This document shows, piece after piece, positions 48,301 to 60,800 of a stretch of DNA of 64,000 nucleotides. The position numbers were made by a program, and so were the translations under genes. The first letter of the stretch is position 1. Every line of letters starts with the position of its first letter. A model generated the notes under the pieces. The model did not search any database, was not told where the DNA came from, and was given only the letters and a program-made list of their open reading frames with translations. Source of the DNA: Oryzias latipes (taxonomy: Eukaryota; Chordata; Actinopteri; Beloniformes; Adrianichthyidae); contig NC_019868.2 in the NCBI RefSeq assembly GCF_002234675.1, positions 27,294,293-27,358,292 of the forward strand, read 5' to 3'.

Positions 48301-51300
48301 GGTCCCAAGCCCGGTTGCTTTGAGAGGGTTGCGTCAGGAAGGGCATCCGGCGTAAAACATTGCCAAATTTACCATGCGACTTGTTCGCTGTGGCGACCCC
48401 TGATGGGAAAAGAGGAAGAAGAAAGAAGAAGATGTATATAATTGGGTAAATGATGTAGAATGTAACCCAGTGGTTTGTCTTGACCTTAATGAAAGACATT
48501 TTTGTCCACAGCCTGTCCAATAGCCTTTTGAGGTTTCATCAATATTATTGCGATTTACCTTAAAGGTTGAATCCTTTTCAGGAACTATAGTTAACAAAAA
48601 CTGAACTCAAGGGTTTATTTTCAACTGATGTAGAGAGTGAGGATGGCGGGCTGGACATTTTGCAGGCAGGGGAGCAAACTGGCGGGTGGCCACTGTGGGG
48701 CCAGGCAGGCTCTTTGAAGGGAGAACGGGAGGATTAGGACACATAAAAAATTACTTTCAGCTCTGATAGAACTGCCAACATTGTTGCAGGAGGTGAACAA
48801 TAGTCTGACATCGGCTGGAGGTCCATCTGAAGAATATGTAGAGTGGCTGATGAGGAGCAGGTGAATTTGACGAAATTTGACGAAAAAGTCCACTAGTTGT
48901 GTCTTGATTTATTGCGCTTCATCATTGACACAGATGACACATAAGATGCAAACGATCAAAAGCAAAAACACGAAAGGCGGTCAACAAAATATACCGTGAC
49001 CTGTGCACCCTCTCTGTACCAAACCAAAGAAAAAAACAACCTCAAACTACATGAGGTGACAGGTGCGCTTAATGACGTCTCAGCTTATCAAGTGATAAAG
49101 GAGAATTATGAATAGACATGATCATGCCGGCTTCAGTATCCACTGAGCTTGCTTTGGTGGGCGGGGCCTAAACCAATTTAGTAGGATGGTGTTTCTTGCA
49201 ATCAACAATAAAACATGCAAGATGTGACACTGATCTTTGGTGAGTGAATGAATATTTGGTGTTTAAATCCATAAAGAATGTCATCTAAGAAATGCAAAAG
49301 CTTCTGGGTTTTGTCTTTACTTTCGTGAGTCAACTTTTATGTCCTCTCCAAGTTTAGAAACCTGCAGGTTTCTCCTCCCCACAGGTTTCTTCTCTGCAGG
49401 ATAGCAGCACGACTGGGGAGGGGGGCTGTCTGGTCAAGGAGGCCAAGAAATGGGCCACCAAGGCTGCAAAGGACCACAAGATAGTTGCTCATGGAGAGCG
49501 AGTGAGACTTTTTTTTTCACAGTTGATACATGTTACACACACGTCTTTTTTTACCCCAAATACAAACTTCAGCATCGGCTGTAGCTCCAATTAAACACTA
49601 AATCTGGTTTAAATGTGACTTTTGTACGACGGAGTTTTAGGGCCAGTTTACGGAAAAAAAAAAAATTTAATTACGACTTTAAGTCGTAAATTTACGAAAA
49701 AGAAAGTCATAACTGTTAAATTATGAGTTTTTAAAAACTTGTAAATTTACGAGATTTTTTCTGGTAAGTTAACAAGGATTTATCTAATAAATTTACGAGT
49801 TTTTTTTCTTGTAAATTTAGGACAAAAAAGTCATAGATTAACAAGGAAAAAACACAAAAGTTTTCTGTTTATCGAAGCCTAGCTTGAAGATGAAATATGT
49901 GGAGCCTTTTATGAAGCTCTATTTCCGGATAGGTTTAAAAAACAAAGAGATTCTGAACCTTTTGGCGACTCCAAATCAGATTATTTTCAGTGTATTCTGC
50001 TTTCTGGGGTTCGGTGTCGATAAAGCAGAGTTTCATATGTGAAATAAGGAGCTCAGAGACACGTTTGGGTGTAGAGGACAGCTGCAGCCTTTATTCTCCT
50101 TTTCATTCACACATTAAAATCTTGTAATTGTACTACTAAAACTCTATCGTAGGATTAAAAGACAAAAAAATAAAATAATCCAAAGTGGCGGATGGTTTAA
50201 ACTTTTAATGTTACATAATTAGAGCCAGTAAAATCCCTGTAAAGTAACGGCTGAGTAACTCATAAATGACTTAGTTAAAGCAGCCTGTTACCCAAAAAGT
50301 TCACCTTAAGACAAACATTTTGATTGAAATAGAGTCTGCAGATATGTTAATGTTCTGCAGCTATAAAACAGAATTGAGTTCAGCTTTAACTAAGCCCAAA
50401 AATCTGTTTTGTCTGTCTGCGTTCACTAAAATAAAATTTACGTTTGATAAATGTTTATGAGTCATCAAGTCATCACACTTCATTTTGAAGGGAGACCATT
50501 TTTACAGTTTTTTCTTTTCACAGTTAAAGCCCCACTCTGATCCTCTTTTGAACCATTTTCAAAGCAGTGGTCTTTTTATTAAGATTAAGCCACTTTTAGC
50601 CAAAATCCAAAAACCTGTGTTGTTTTCTAGGACATAGTTTCTGCAGGGGTTCATCAGAAATTCACCTCTGAAATGAGGGACCGTTAACATTTAGCAACCT
50701 CGCCCCCCTTTCCCGTCACCCGTAACATGTCAAAAAACAGGATTTTCATCAGAGTGGGTTTTTAACGGGTTCAGATGAGAAACTCTTAATTGCAGCTTCT
50801 AATTTAAACATTTAATTTCTCTTCTTAATTTTTTCAGGTTCTGCAGATGTTGGAGAGTCGACTGCAGCTCCTGTCAGGAGAGACCGGCCTCAGTGTGGAG
50901 CAGAAAATCGCAGAAGTTCAGGAGAGTGTCAGAAAAGCCAAGGTTGGGAGGTTTTAGGATTTTCAGTCTTCACAAAACGGTTAGAAATGTCACACATTTT
51001 TGGGTTCCCGGAATGTGTTTCATGTCCGAATAAAAGAGCAGACACAGAACTGCAGCAGTCTGTAAATAAAGGAGTCCCAATCCTGTTTATATGTGTGTTT
51101 TGAAATATTAATACAATGTCATTAAGAATAAATAAATCTTGTATCTTTTGGGGTTTAATTGAACAGAAATATCAAAGAATATCAAAGCTCTGAGTTTGTT
51201 GCATGTGTCTGTGGTTTGCTGGGTTTCTCAGCTCAGCAGAGTGAAGGCTGAGGCCCGCCTGGCTCTGCTGTCAGAGAGCGTCAGTGGAACTGAGCGCTGG

Positions 51301-54300
51301 TTCCACGCCGCCATGAAGCAGGCCGAGGAGGAGCTGGAGAGGGAGAGGCGCCTCAGTGAGCAGAGGAGGTCAACAGAAGATTTCACAGTGAGCAAAGAAA
51401 CCAGCTTATAGCATCTGCTTTGTATTTCAGAGGACAAATCACTTCTAAGCTTAAACATAAATTAAACAGTTGAAACATTTTTGGGAATATTAATTAAAAA
51501 TTCAGAACTGAAAGGAAGACTTCTGGGGGAAAAGTGTGAGGCAAAAGCTTTAATTTGAATTTTAAAGTCAGAATTTTGGATTTATATTGTGAGAAAAATT
51601 GAGACTGAAACAGAAAGATTGCTCGACATTCAATCACAATCAAAAAGACTACGACATTCTGGGGAAATTCCCAGAATTAGGTCTGAGGTAAATAAAGTGC
51701 CTCAAAACAAAGAGGAATACAATTATAGAAAAAGAACCACCTGTTAGGCGGAGCAGTGGAGAATCTGCTGGACGTCTCAGTTCAAATGTCACGCTGCAGC
51801 TTTAAAACCCACTCCTAAAATAATGCTGGTTTTTGTCGTTTTAACACATTCCTGTGCCATTTTTCGGATGATGGAGGATGTAAATAAAGAAAATGAGGCT
51901 TAAAATTTGTTGTGAATCAGGATGAAAAAATACTGCTGAAAGCTTGTCATTTTTGACATATGCTGTACCAACGGGGGGCCACAAGCTCCCTGCTCCGCTC
52001 CATTCTGATGCAGAAATAGATCCACTTACGTCTTTGTTTGCCTCATCTGAGCTGGAATCTGGATAAGTACTGTACGACTGGATAGCTCCAAGTTGGAGGT
52101 GTGAGGGGCTGTAAGCTAGCGGGAGAGCCTGTAAACAGAGAGCTCCCATCAATGGGGAGCAGAAGGGGGGTCAGGGTTGCTATGTACATTAAACAATAAA
52201 AAAAATTGTATAATTATAATTTAAAGACCAATGCGAACACAAAGGTGATCGGAGTGGGATTTTAATGTTCTAAAAAAATGGGCCATGAATGAAAAAATGT
52301 GTGCATCCTAAATAAAAACATGCATTTACACAGTGTGCTAGAACTCTTTTGTAATATTTTTGTTGCTTTTAATCAGTTGAACCTGTTTTGATCTAAAAAT
52401 GGACTGTTGTGGGACGGTCCGAGAAAAGAATCTTTTAAAAAAGAAACCACTGAACTCTAATTATTTCTATAAAAAGAGAAAACAACCTTTTTAGCCAATA
52501 AGAAGTGGTGTGAGTTCAGCAGAAAAGTTTGATGATTGTTGTGTTTTTCAGGAGGAGGAGTTTGAGCTCACCGACTTTGAGGACTATAACGATGACAACG
52601 GAGACATTTTTGCAGAGCCGAGTTCTTCCTCTGGAGTTTGCGTCGTCCCTGCAGCCTGCAGAGTTCTCTACAGCTTCCAGGTTATAGAAACTGATCAAAC
52701 TGACAGGAATTGTTGTCTATATTTTAAAATTTCAAGCATGCATGGTATAGAATTTGTTTGCTGTAGTGCAAAAAACATTTAAAAAATCCTAAAACACATA
52801 ATGTATATCGATAAATATGAATATCTGGAGCTTTTTGCTGTGAACCTTTAAAGAACTCTGCACATTTATGCAGGCCGGCCAATCAGATGAGCTGTCAATT
52901 AACGAAGGGGAGGAGCTACAGGTGATTGAAGATGGAGATATGGAGGATTGGCTAAAGGTTCAACTAGAGCGGCAGCATTTTTAATTTTCTTTAAATGTTT
53001 TTGTCTGCTTGGGCTACATCCGTGCTCGGCATTAAGTGACGTGTCATTTGTAGGTGTGTAACTCGTGTGGTCAGGTGGGTTATGTCCCCGAGCGCCACGT
53101 GCAGTTCCTGTGTTCACCAGCAGGGGGTGCCCCTCATCTGAACTGTTCACTCAGCTCCAAGTCCTCCGCCGGGATCACAGAGGGCAGAGGTCTGTGAGAG
53201 TCTGTATGAGTGATGTACATATAGGCTTGAACTGACAAAAAACTAGTTGTTATGGCAACAGTGATAACGCTCAGTACTTTTCCAGTAGAATTAAGACTTA
53301 AAGCTGATTTTTTTTTTTAAATTCTACCTGTAGGTCTTCTTTCTATATAGTCTGCTGATCAATTTAATTTATTCCCACTCTCTCAGGTGTAGCCAGAGCT
53401 CTGTACTCCTACCAGGGTCAGAGTGCAGAGGAGCTTTCCTTCCAGGAGGGGGCGCTCATTCGTCTAACTCGTCGCCGCGGGGCAGTGAGTGCGGTTAAAC
53501 CGACTCTTGGCTTTGCTGCTATACTTTCTTGGCTCCAGTTTGATCTAAACGTCACGTTGGTACATTATACTTTTAAGGCAGGTGGTGGACAAATCCAGGC
53601 CTCGAGGGCCGCGTTCCTGCATGTTTTTCAACTTACCCTGCTCTGGCGATTTTCTAATTGACTGGAAACGCCTGGACCAGGTCATCAGTCATGAGCAGGG
53701 CTTGGATACCTGGAAATCATGCAGACACATCTCATGGCCTGGAGTTGCCCATCCCTGCTTTAAGGACACCTTGACACCTGTCTAACCATTCTCCTTTTTT
53801 TTTAGACCTTACTCCAAACAGCTTGGACTTCTACTCCACAGATGGAAATTGTTTACTTGCTATGTGTGCATTACGAGAAGTGTTTTTGTTGTTTTTTATT
53901 AGGTGGATGATGGATTTTGGGAGGGAGAACTGGATGGCCGGATTGGTGTCTTCCCATCTCTGGTTGTAGAGCTTCTCCAGGAGGAAGAGGAGGAGCTGCA
54001 GGAAAAAGATGATGAAGAAGTGAAACAGGTTTTTGGAGAAAACTGGTCCAAGCTGCTTCAGTTTGTCTTATGTGTCAATGCGTTTTTTTTTTTTTTTTCC
54101 CAGACTCACCAAAGTCCATCTAAGTCTTCCATCTCAACCCGTCCACCAATGTCTTCACCTCCTGGTGGCAGTTCACAAGCTGGTGCTACTTCTGCTGGTG
54201 GCGATGAGACTGAAGAGTCAGTTCCTGTGGTGATTTCGGACCTTGAAGGCCACACTTCAGGTAGATCTGATTCATATTTGTGTTTCTTTAATACAAATGT

Positions 54301-54525
54301 AAAAGGTGACGGAATTTATTTTGCGTTCCCTCAGAAGCTTCTGTCAAGGTTCAAACTCCTGCACAGATCCCCAGTGGTCGAATAAAACCAGTATGTCTCT
54401 GATTTACAATTACTCATGAAGGCAACACAGCTTAGTTGAAACTAACGGCTCATTTCTGTCTGCTGTTTCAGTGCAGAGCGCCTCCTCTTCCTCCAGCAGA
54501 AACACCTTCTTCAACTCAGCATTGA
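39362..54525 (+). CDS. fchsd1: F-BAR and double SH3 domains protein 1, 21 exons
   Basis: A membrane-curving adaptor of the Nervous wreck family that links membranes to actin assembly; acts in the cytoplasm at the membrane. Exons: 39362-39382, 41165-41256, 41379-41424, 43042-43115, 43497-43641, 43718-43854, 44840-44903, 45394-45522, 46398-46520, 47870-47965, 49385-49501, 50838-50942, 51232-51387, 52552-52680, 52874-52957, 53054-53189, 53387-53484, 53903-54028, 54104-54260, 54335-54390, 54472-54525. Phases join cleanly for 714 residues (human FCHSD1 690). MQPPPRK is the family's shared N-terminus. The F-BAR and coiled-coil region spans about 1-435, SH3-1 (CRVLYSFQ to YVPERHVQFL) about 471-525, SH3-2 (ALYSYQGQ, DDGFWEGEL, GVFPSLVVEL) about 553-615, then a Ser/Pro tail ending CRAPPLPPAE. 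GIFHFKTGIQKMSAK and SFSKQRAAIEKEYGQ match FCHSD1 better than FCHSD2. Several donors are weak (GTTCAA, GTTATA, GTTTTT). Confidence 0.9.
39640..39725 (+). repeat. tRNA-like fragment in fchsd1 intron 1
   Basis: GGTCCCCGGTTCAAGACCCG followed by GCTCGCACA looks like a T-arm and acceptor end. No matching 5' half, so a tRNA pseudogene or SINE piece. Confidence 0.35.
39932..39943 (+). CDS. fchsd1: Candidate 12-nt microexon of fchsd1
   Basis: A pyrimidine tract ending TTTTGACAG precedes CCTATCACTGTG, which is followed by GTGAGC. It is 12 bases, phase 0 on both sides, and would insert PITV between MQPPPRK and EIQEVK. Human FCHSD1 and FCHSD2 have two more residues at this junction than the form without it, so either form is plausible. 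Confidence 0.35.
40139..40159. repeat. Poly-G run in fchsd1 intron
   Basis: About 20 consecutive G. Confidence 0.8.
40555..40870 (+). repeat. MITE-like family A, copy 6 (fchsd1 intron)
   Basis: Contains TACATAGTTTCTGCAGAGCA and GTCCTCCGTCATCC. Ends eroded. Confidence 0.6.
42330..42364. repeat. GT microsatellite in fchsd1 intron
   Basis: GT tract of about 35 bases. Confidence 0.75.
44150..44830. repeat. Repeat-derived segment in fchsd1 intron
   Basis: Shares CGTTTACATAGACTTTTCAT with 1310-1545. The following part is CpG-richer than the rest of the intron. Class not identified. Confidence 0.3.
45911..46344 (+). repeat. MITE-like repeat family B, copy 3 (fchsd1 intron)
   Basis: Left end GACTGTATAGTAGAACTGGA; right end ACTCCAGTCCTCAGATACAG followed by TCAATGG. 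These are imperfect terminal inverted repeats. Confidence 0.65.
46800..47625 (+). repeat. Diverged ~40-bp minisatellite in fchsd1 intron
   Basis: About 20 units with the core CAGAAGAGGAGTGTCCC, spaced 35-45 bases (for example 47018, 47055, 47096, 47138, 47177, 47220, 47262, 47297). Purine-biased units keep a 170-codon frame open at 46729-47241. Confidence 0.7.
48200..48432 (+). repeat. tRNA-derived SINE with conserved 3' domain
   Basis: B-box-like GGTTCGAATCC near 48255, then GGGTTGCGTCAGGAAGGGCA and CTGTGGCGACCCCTGATGGG, ending in a GAAGAAGAAAGAAGAAG tail. This is a widespread fish retroposon pattern. Confidence 0.6.
49640..49860. repeat. AT-rich tandem repeat (GTAAATTTACGA units)
   Basis: Repeated GTAAATTTACGA blocks separated by T runs within a fchsd1 intron. 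Confidence 0.6.
50524..50765 (+). repeat. MITE-like family A, copy 7 (fchsd1 intron)
   Basis: Starts TTAAAGCCCCACTCTGATC and ends CAGAGTGGGTTTTTAA, a clear pair of inverted ends. Internally deleted. Confidence 0.7.
51802..52265 (-). repeat. MITE-like family A, copy 8 (fchsd1 intron)
   Basis: Starts TTAAAACCCACTCC and ends GATCGGAGTGGGATTTTAA. Confidence 0.7.
53577..53765. repeat. hAT-type MITE family D, copy 2 (fchsd1 intron)
   Basis: Left CAGGCCTCGAGGGCCGCGTT and right GGCCTGGAGTTGCCCATCCC form imperfect inverted ends, as in the common fish repeat. Confidence 0.55.
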
Positions 54526-54710
54526 GACTGCAGGGAAGTTTCATTGGTCACCACATGCTTGCTTGGAGTTCTGTTTTAAAACGAAACATTTTTCTGACTT
54601 ATTGGATCAACTGAAGCTTCAGCATGGAACAGCAAAACCCAGGAAAACTCCAAGAGCACCTAGCTGCAAACAAAACGGCGGACGGAGCTCCAAACCTGCC
54701 TCAGATGGGA

Positions 54711-55220
54711 CCATTGTCTGTATCTGAGAACTGGACTGAGTAAAGGCTTTACTTCCTGCTCCAACCAGATGAAGTTGATCCATCTATTGTTTTGCCATAT
54801 GGACGTCGCCATGTTGGGACCTGACATCGTCAGTAAGCTGTGATTTGTCCGGGTCTGCCCTCGTTTCTATGGCAACCAAGAATGAGCCTGTTGGAAGGCC
54901 ACACCTGAAATCAGGCAACAAGAAATCTGTCAAATGTTTTAAACGTGGGGGCCATCAGGCTCCAACTACTTTTATCGAGGTATCTGATTGGTCAGTCTAT
55001 AACTTGACTAAAATATCATAGAAAAAAAGAGAATTAGTAAGAACATGTTAGAAAAAAGATATCAGGACAAGAATGGTTCTTCTGACCAATAGAATGACGA
55101 ACTAACAGCTGTTTATTTCTCTATAGAAGTCTATGAGATTTTGGCGTTTTGGCGCAACTTCCTGTTTGGAACGCCAGCGGGGGGGGGGGGAGGTCACTCA
55201 GTTCTCTTATACAGTCAAAG
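54711..55220 (-). repeat. MITE-like repeat family B, copy 4 (fchsd1 3' UTR or flank)
   Basis: Inverted relative to the other copies. Ends CATTGTCTGTATCTGAGAAC and CACTCAGTTCTCTTATACAG. A 10-11 base G run lies near 55180. Confidence 0.65.
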
Positions 55221-55541
55221 GATGGGACTGAAGTTACATTGAATCTTATCATACAGATGTGAGTTTGCATACAAACCCTAACCAGCTCCATGTAAGTTAA
55301 CCGATCTAAACCCAAACTACTACTAAACAGGTAACCTCCTCCATTTTTACTACAGTGTTGCTGCTTTTCTGGTCTTAATTCATGTTACTCACTTTACGAT
55401 CTTGATGTTTGTGTCCTTTTTCATAAGTTGTTGTTTCTGCATCTAAATGTTTTTTTTCTTTCTATTATAAAGTGAAATGCTAATGTGGATATTGTTAGTA
55501 CTGGATTTTCTGGTTCTGCTTGTTCGAAAACCTTCAGGTAA

Positions 55542-55547
55542 AATAAA
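55542..55547 (+). terminator. Candidate poly(A) signal for fchsd1
   Basis: AATAAA about 1 kb after the fchsd1 stop. If used, the 3' UTR would contain the family B repeat at 54711-55220. Another AATAAA lies near 55939. Confidence 0.3.
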
Positions 55548-57297
55548 TAAATCAGAAAACCAAACAAAAATGTTAAAAACCCACTTATAGGTAAGAAATA
55601 TTAGAACAAGCAGAGTTTGATCATGAAGTGCCTGGAGGTTTTTTTTAGCATCCACACACTAAACACAAAACACAAACTACGGCACAACAGTGATTCTCAC
55701 AAAAACAGACCATTTTTTCAGGTGTTTATTTATAAAGCAAACATTTATGTGACAGGAAGTGAAAGTTACATGAAAGGCAGTGTGTTGGGAAACGGCATAA
55801 ATGCAAACAAGTCACTTTCTTTTTCCAGGTCAAATCTCGAGTCCTCATGTCAGAATTATGTTTTTCTTTGTTGATGTATTTAAAAACGAACAGCATGGTG
55901 ACGTAAGTGACTTTAGCAGCGCAGCTTCAAAGATGAAAATAAATGTCCTCCGATTCCGTTTCAGTGCAACTGTTTAAAATGAGTGTTTAAAATATACAAA
56001 ATGTGTACAACAGGAGCACAAAATTACGAGAAAGTTGAAGAAAAATCTCTAACTGGGTTCAAAATGCAAGAATCAAGATGTGTTAATATTTAGTCAGAGG
56101 ATCTTCACAGTAGGTTTTATTAAGTGCCTTCTTATAGTATAATTTAATGAGATTATTGAATGTTCCTAGTATCAACTTTAACAAAAGACACTTGCTGAAG
56201 ATTTCCTGTTGATGCTTGTCAAACTAAAAAAAATCAAGAACTTATCTGAAATCACCATTTTTGCAAAATTGGAAGAACTTTGAGGGTATTTCAAATCATC
56301 TCCATCATCATGGACCACCAAGAATGGCTCAAAAAGAGAGATGTGTCATCTCAGAAAACATTCACAATGTGTGTAGAACTTATAGGTTTTGGTTTTAAAG
56401 TTGGAGAAATAAAATCAAATTTAAGCACAGGGTTTTGCTTCATCTGTTGGTGGTGGAAGCATCATGGTTGTTAATTTCTTATTTTCTTTGCTATGAACTA
56501 ATTTCGCAGGGTATTCCTGACTCATTGGTGCAATCAAATAATAAAGAAAATTTTCAGACTAAACTCAAGAGAAAAGGCTTCCAAACAACCCATAAACATA
56601 ACGAACACTCAAAGAAATGTTTAACCCTGGAGAACAAAAAAGAAATTTCCCTCTGAGCTTTTTAAGTTTGCTTTTGTTGTTTGGTTGGGGCAAAAAAAAA
56701 AATAAACTAAAAAAAAGCCAGAAGGTGGCGTTGAATGGTTCACAGGGGCTACCCCCCCCCCCCCCCCCACCTCCCCTCTTTGACCCACCCTACCTGCCTG
56801 AGCAGCGGCCACATTTGCCTTGTTTTCTCCCTCTTCTGCCTCTCCCACCCTGGTTAGAGCTGCACATCACAAATTCAGGGGGAAAAAAAAGTTTTTTCAC
56901 AATGACAGCTTTCCTGTTAGTTTTTTAGCTCCATAGCAACCATTTTATCTTTTGGTCGCCTGGGGGTGACGAACAGGTCTGTGTAACTTTTAGAGGAATC
57001 TGCAAAAGTAAAATTTTGGGTTTCCTTAGCAACACAGTTTTTTTTTGTTCCCCATGCCCACATTACTATAATGTTCATATCGTATGTCATATGATTTAGT
57101 TTAGCTTGAGCCAATGATTCATGTAATGAATTTAAATTTAAAAAAAGCCACTTTTACCATGCTAACGGCATTCCAAATCTACTGTTTTTAATTCCAACAT
57201 TTTCTCTCCTGTAGCTTCCAAATGATGCTCGAGTAGTTAGAAGGCCACAGACTTATAATTAAAATTGCAGTTGGCACTAAAAGTGATTTGTTTTTTT

Positions 57298-57303
57298 TTT
57301 ATT
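57298..57303 (-). terminator. Candidate poly(A) signal for rell2
   Basis: AATAAA on the minus strand about 570 bases after the rell2 stop; a second one lies at 57500-57495. Confidence 0.3.
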
Positions 57304-57868
57304 CAAGATTAAGTCTTCCCAAGGTCAAAGGTCAATAAAACTTCGACTGAAGTTGTAGACTTAATCTGGTGGTGTGTGTGTGAAATTTTGTGAAGATTTC
57401 TCAAGCAAAGTTCTATTTTTTTTGTGCCCATGTTGTGTAAAAACGTGAAAATTGCTAAATTTCACACTTGGTCATAAACTGGCAAAATACCTCAAATTTA
57501 TTGTCACTGGGTACTAGGTGTGAGCAAATTTTGGTGAGTTTTGTGGTGGAGGGGAAAAAAAGGTTAAAAAAAAAAAAGATTTGCGAAATAACTAATAAAA
57601 TCTGGTCTTTCAGTCTACGACTTCTGCTGAACACAAAAAAACGGCGGTCAAATTCTAGCTACTTTGGTTCTCCAGGGTCAAATGGATGATCTGCTGTAAG
57701 GACATAAAGCTGGTGCATAAATTATGTTTTTTTTTCAGAACAACTGATTGGTGGGAAAAAGAAAAGCATCATATTTGCTCGGAGCTTTTAGTCCAGCAAA
57801 CGTATGAACAGCTCTGGTTAGTTTATCAAAAGCATGTTCACAGTTGTGGGATTAGCATGACTATAGCG

Positions 57869-60800
57869 TCACTCCTCTGTTTTTTCCAACATCTCAGTTT
57901 CCTTGTTGTCTCTGACGTGGTCCTTCTCCGGTTTTTGGGTATCTGTTGACTCTAAGGTTTCTCTGCTCTGGCTTTTAGACCCTACACCTGCAGAAACAGA
58001 AATGTCTTCCTGCTCGTTAGGGACTTCTCTGTCTTCCACCATGGTGACAACAGAGAACTCCCTCTTGCTGTCAGGGCTAGCTTTGACGATAGTTACATGA
58101 CTCATTCTGCCGCCGTGAGGTAGCGATGGGGACAAAGTGGGTGAAGGTGACAAAGGCGCCATGCTCAGTCTGTCCGTAGAAGCTCGATCAGGAGACGAAT
58201 GACCAGAAGGTGGAGAATGTTCGGATGTCTTTAGGATTCCAGGTCTCCTCATTTCAGTCTTTGAGATTTTGTCTCCGTCTGTTTGCTGTTCCTTTGAGCT
58301 TGAACAGATGTCCACGTTGGTCGCAGGTGTCATACTTTTAGAGTGACTCAGACCTTTTTGGACACATCCAGCACCTGGGTTTGGTTCTTGGTCTGTCTTT
58401 CCTGGTCCACTTGGGAGACTCAGTGAAAGAGTGGAGGAGAAGTTGGCTTTCTCTACCTCAGGACGCAAGTTCCTTAAGTTACTTTTAGGGCTTGGTGACT
58501 CAGCCAGCGAGGAGGTAGGTGTTTTTACTAAAGAGACTGATGACAAGGTTTTGTTTGCGGTGGAAGATGGAGGGGATGAACCTAAACTAATGAACCGGAA
58601 ACCAGCCCCGTACCCTGGTTCCACATCTGAGCTGGAGCTCAGGTCAGGGGGACTTTGGCTGATGGAAAAGACCTTAGTGGATTGATGCTGAGGTTGATGG
58701 GCAAGGACACTAGGGCCCACACTGGGAATGGATGCTGGAACAGGGCTGATGGGTGTTGAAGTCTGCAGTGGTCCAGGATCACAAATCTCTATTGTTCTCA
58801 CCACATTGTTTTCAATGTTTACTGTTCTCTCAGACAGAATGGGAAGGGAATTTGGGGCAAGGGCTGCAGTGTTTCCTGTAGAAGACTGGGTCATGCTCAC
58901 ATGAGGTTCTTGACTTGTACCTAGTTTGGAGCATTCTTGAGGATCTAAATCAGATCTGCTATCCCCGCGTTGGATGGACAGTGAATCAGCCAATCCTGTT
59001 TTTTGAGGATCACTTTTAGCTAAAACGTCAAGCTTGGGAGCGGGTTTTGTGGAAGACTCACAATCCTCTCCAATGTTCTCGGCCTCCGGAGTTTCCTCCA
59101 GAACTGCGGGTGGATGGTGAACAGCAAACTTGAAATCTGCCATCGCTCTGCCCATACCTGGTTTTGCTTTCATACCTATGGGGTCACTTCCACGCCTCAG
59201 CCCAAAAATGCTCACGCTCTTCTTCCGTTTCCCAGCGCTTGCAGCTCCATTGATGCCTTCCGATGGCGGCTGAGCTTCTCCAAACATACTTCTGATGTTG
59301 TACTCGGCGTCCTTTCTGTCCTCGCTGTCCTGTGACTGGTCCAAATTATCTCCAAATGACGCCAATGGAGTCGGGCCTCCAAAAAGCTTCTTATCAGTGT
59401 GTGTCACCCGAAATCTACAGGGACCAACGATCAAACATCAAGTTCTCACATTTTATTTCCTTGGACCAGCAAGGGGAGAATGTCCTTACCTTCCAACGGA
59501 GAACACCGTCTGCTCTTTGGGCCGTTGTTTGAAGCGGGGAGTTCTGCTTTGTCTTCGGCCCTTTTTGGATCGAACCTGGGCACAGAGGTGGCAGGTGTTG
59601 AGGTTGGTGCCGGAGTGGACTGTGTGGAGATGGGGAGGGATGCCTGCAATGGATTCCTTTCGTAGCCTAAAAATCCACACCAAGAAACTGGATTGAATTG
59701 GTTTTCACAACAAGATAACAAGCTTAACATCTGACATTCATGCAAAAAATCGATGCGCCCAAAACACCTAAATAGTGAAGGAATAATATGGGATTATAGC
59801 AGAAGTCTTCAATTAATTATTGAGCAGAATTTTCACACTATTGAAAAATAGTGTTGTAGAAGGTAAAGTATTTAGTCTTTATGTCTTAAAATCATTGGTA
59901 GTGATTGAATTCCTTCAATACTCATTAATAAGTTCACTTTATAGAGCATTCGCCGTTTTTCTGGCGTGTCCAAAACCTTGTGCCCTGGGAAAACCAGGGT
60001 GCATCAATTCTCACTAGACTGGCGAATATAGACCACAATGCATTGCGTTTGAACGAGTTGTCATTTTAAATAAATGTATGTAAATTAACTTTTTAATAAA
60101 TCATCCAGGTTTTCATCACCAGAACACAGTGGATTCATACATAGTCTTGGTAAAATGTTCATATTTATTTGGTTTTTACGTCGACCAAAGGGTGACGTCA
60201 TATTTGCTGTGAAACAAGAAGGAGAATTAGTGAGCATGTGTTTGAATCGCATTGAAATGCAAGTCACTGGATCGTCCCAAACAATATGGTCCTTTAGAGG
60301 CAAAGGAGTAGTAAGGGAATTCAGATATAGACATTATTTTTGTCATGTTTTCATTGTTTGAACTTTCCCCACTTAAACATTTAAGAAACAGTAACCAAAC
60401 TGTGAGTTCTCCAGCTTGTCAAATGCAGTTGACACTTTCAGTTGGTAAACCTAAGCAAATAATTTAAATGTAGCTGACTCTTTTCAGAGAAAGCTGCAGC
60501 AGCAGTGGGATGATGGGAAACAGCCAGCGATGCACTTCCAGTAGTGTGGACCCTCTGAAATGTAATTCCCCCTTTGTGCTCTCTGAAGGACAGAGCCTTC
60601 TCCTTGAAGGGCTCGTCTGCTGAATCTCAACACAGACACTTTCAGTCACACTGATGCTTCTGAATTTTTTTTCCCCTTTGGCCTTAAAGTTCCAGTCCGA
60701 TCATCTTCTGATCAAAGCGCCTCCACAGGTCTTTTAATTTTGATTATGCCGTTTTTAGCTAAATACGTTTTAATTTTTTTTTTAAACGTACATTTTGGGA

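Larger units (their letters stand above)
55221..57868. other. Intergenic between convergent fchsd1 and rell2
   Basis: Holds the presumed 3' ends of both genes, a 16-base C run at 56753-56768 and AT-rich DNA. No further gene recognised. Confidence 0.5.

Noticed and set aside
48790-48861. Possible extra fchsd1 exon (EVNNSLTSAGGPSEE...)
   Set aside because: It has AG and GT at its ends but would leave phase 2 before a phase-0 exon, breaking the reading frame.
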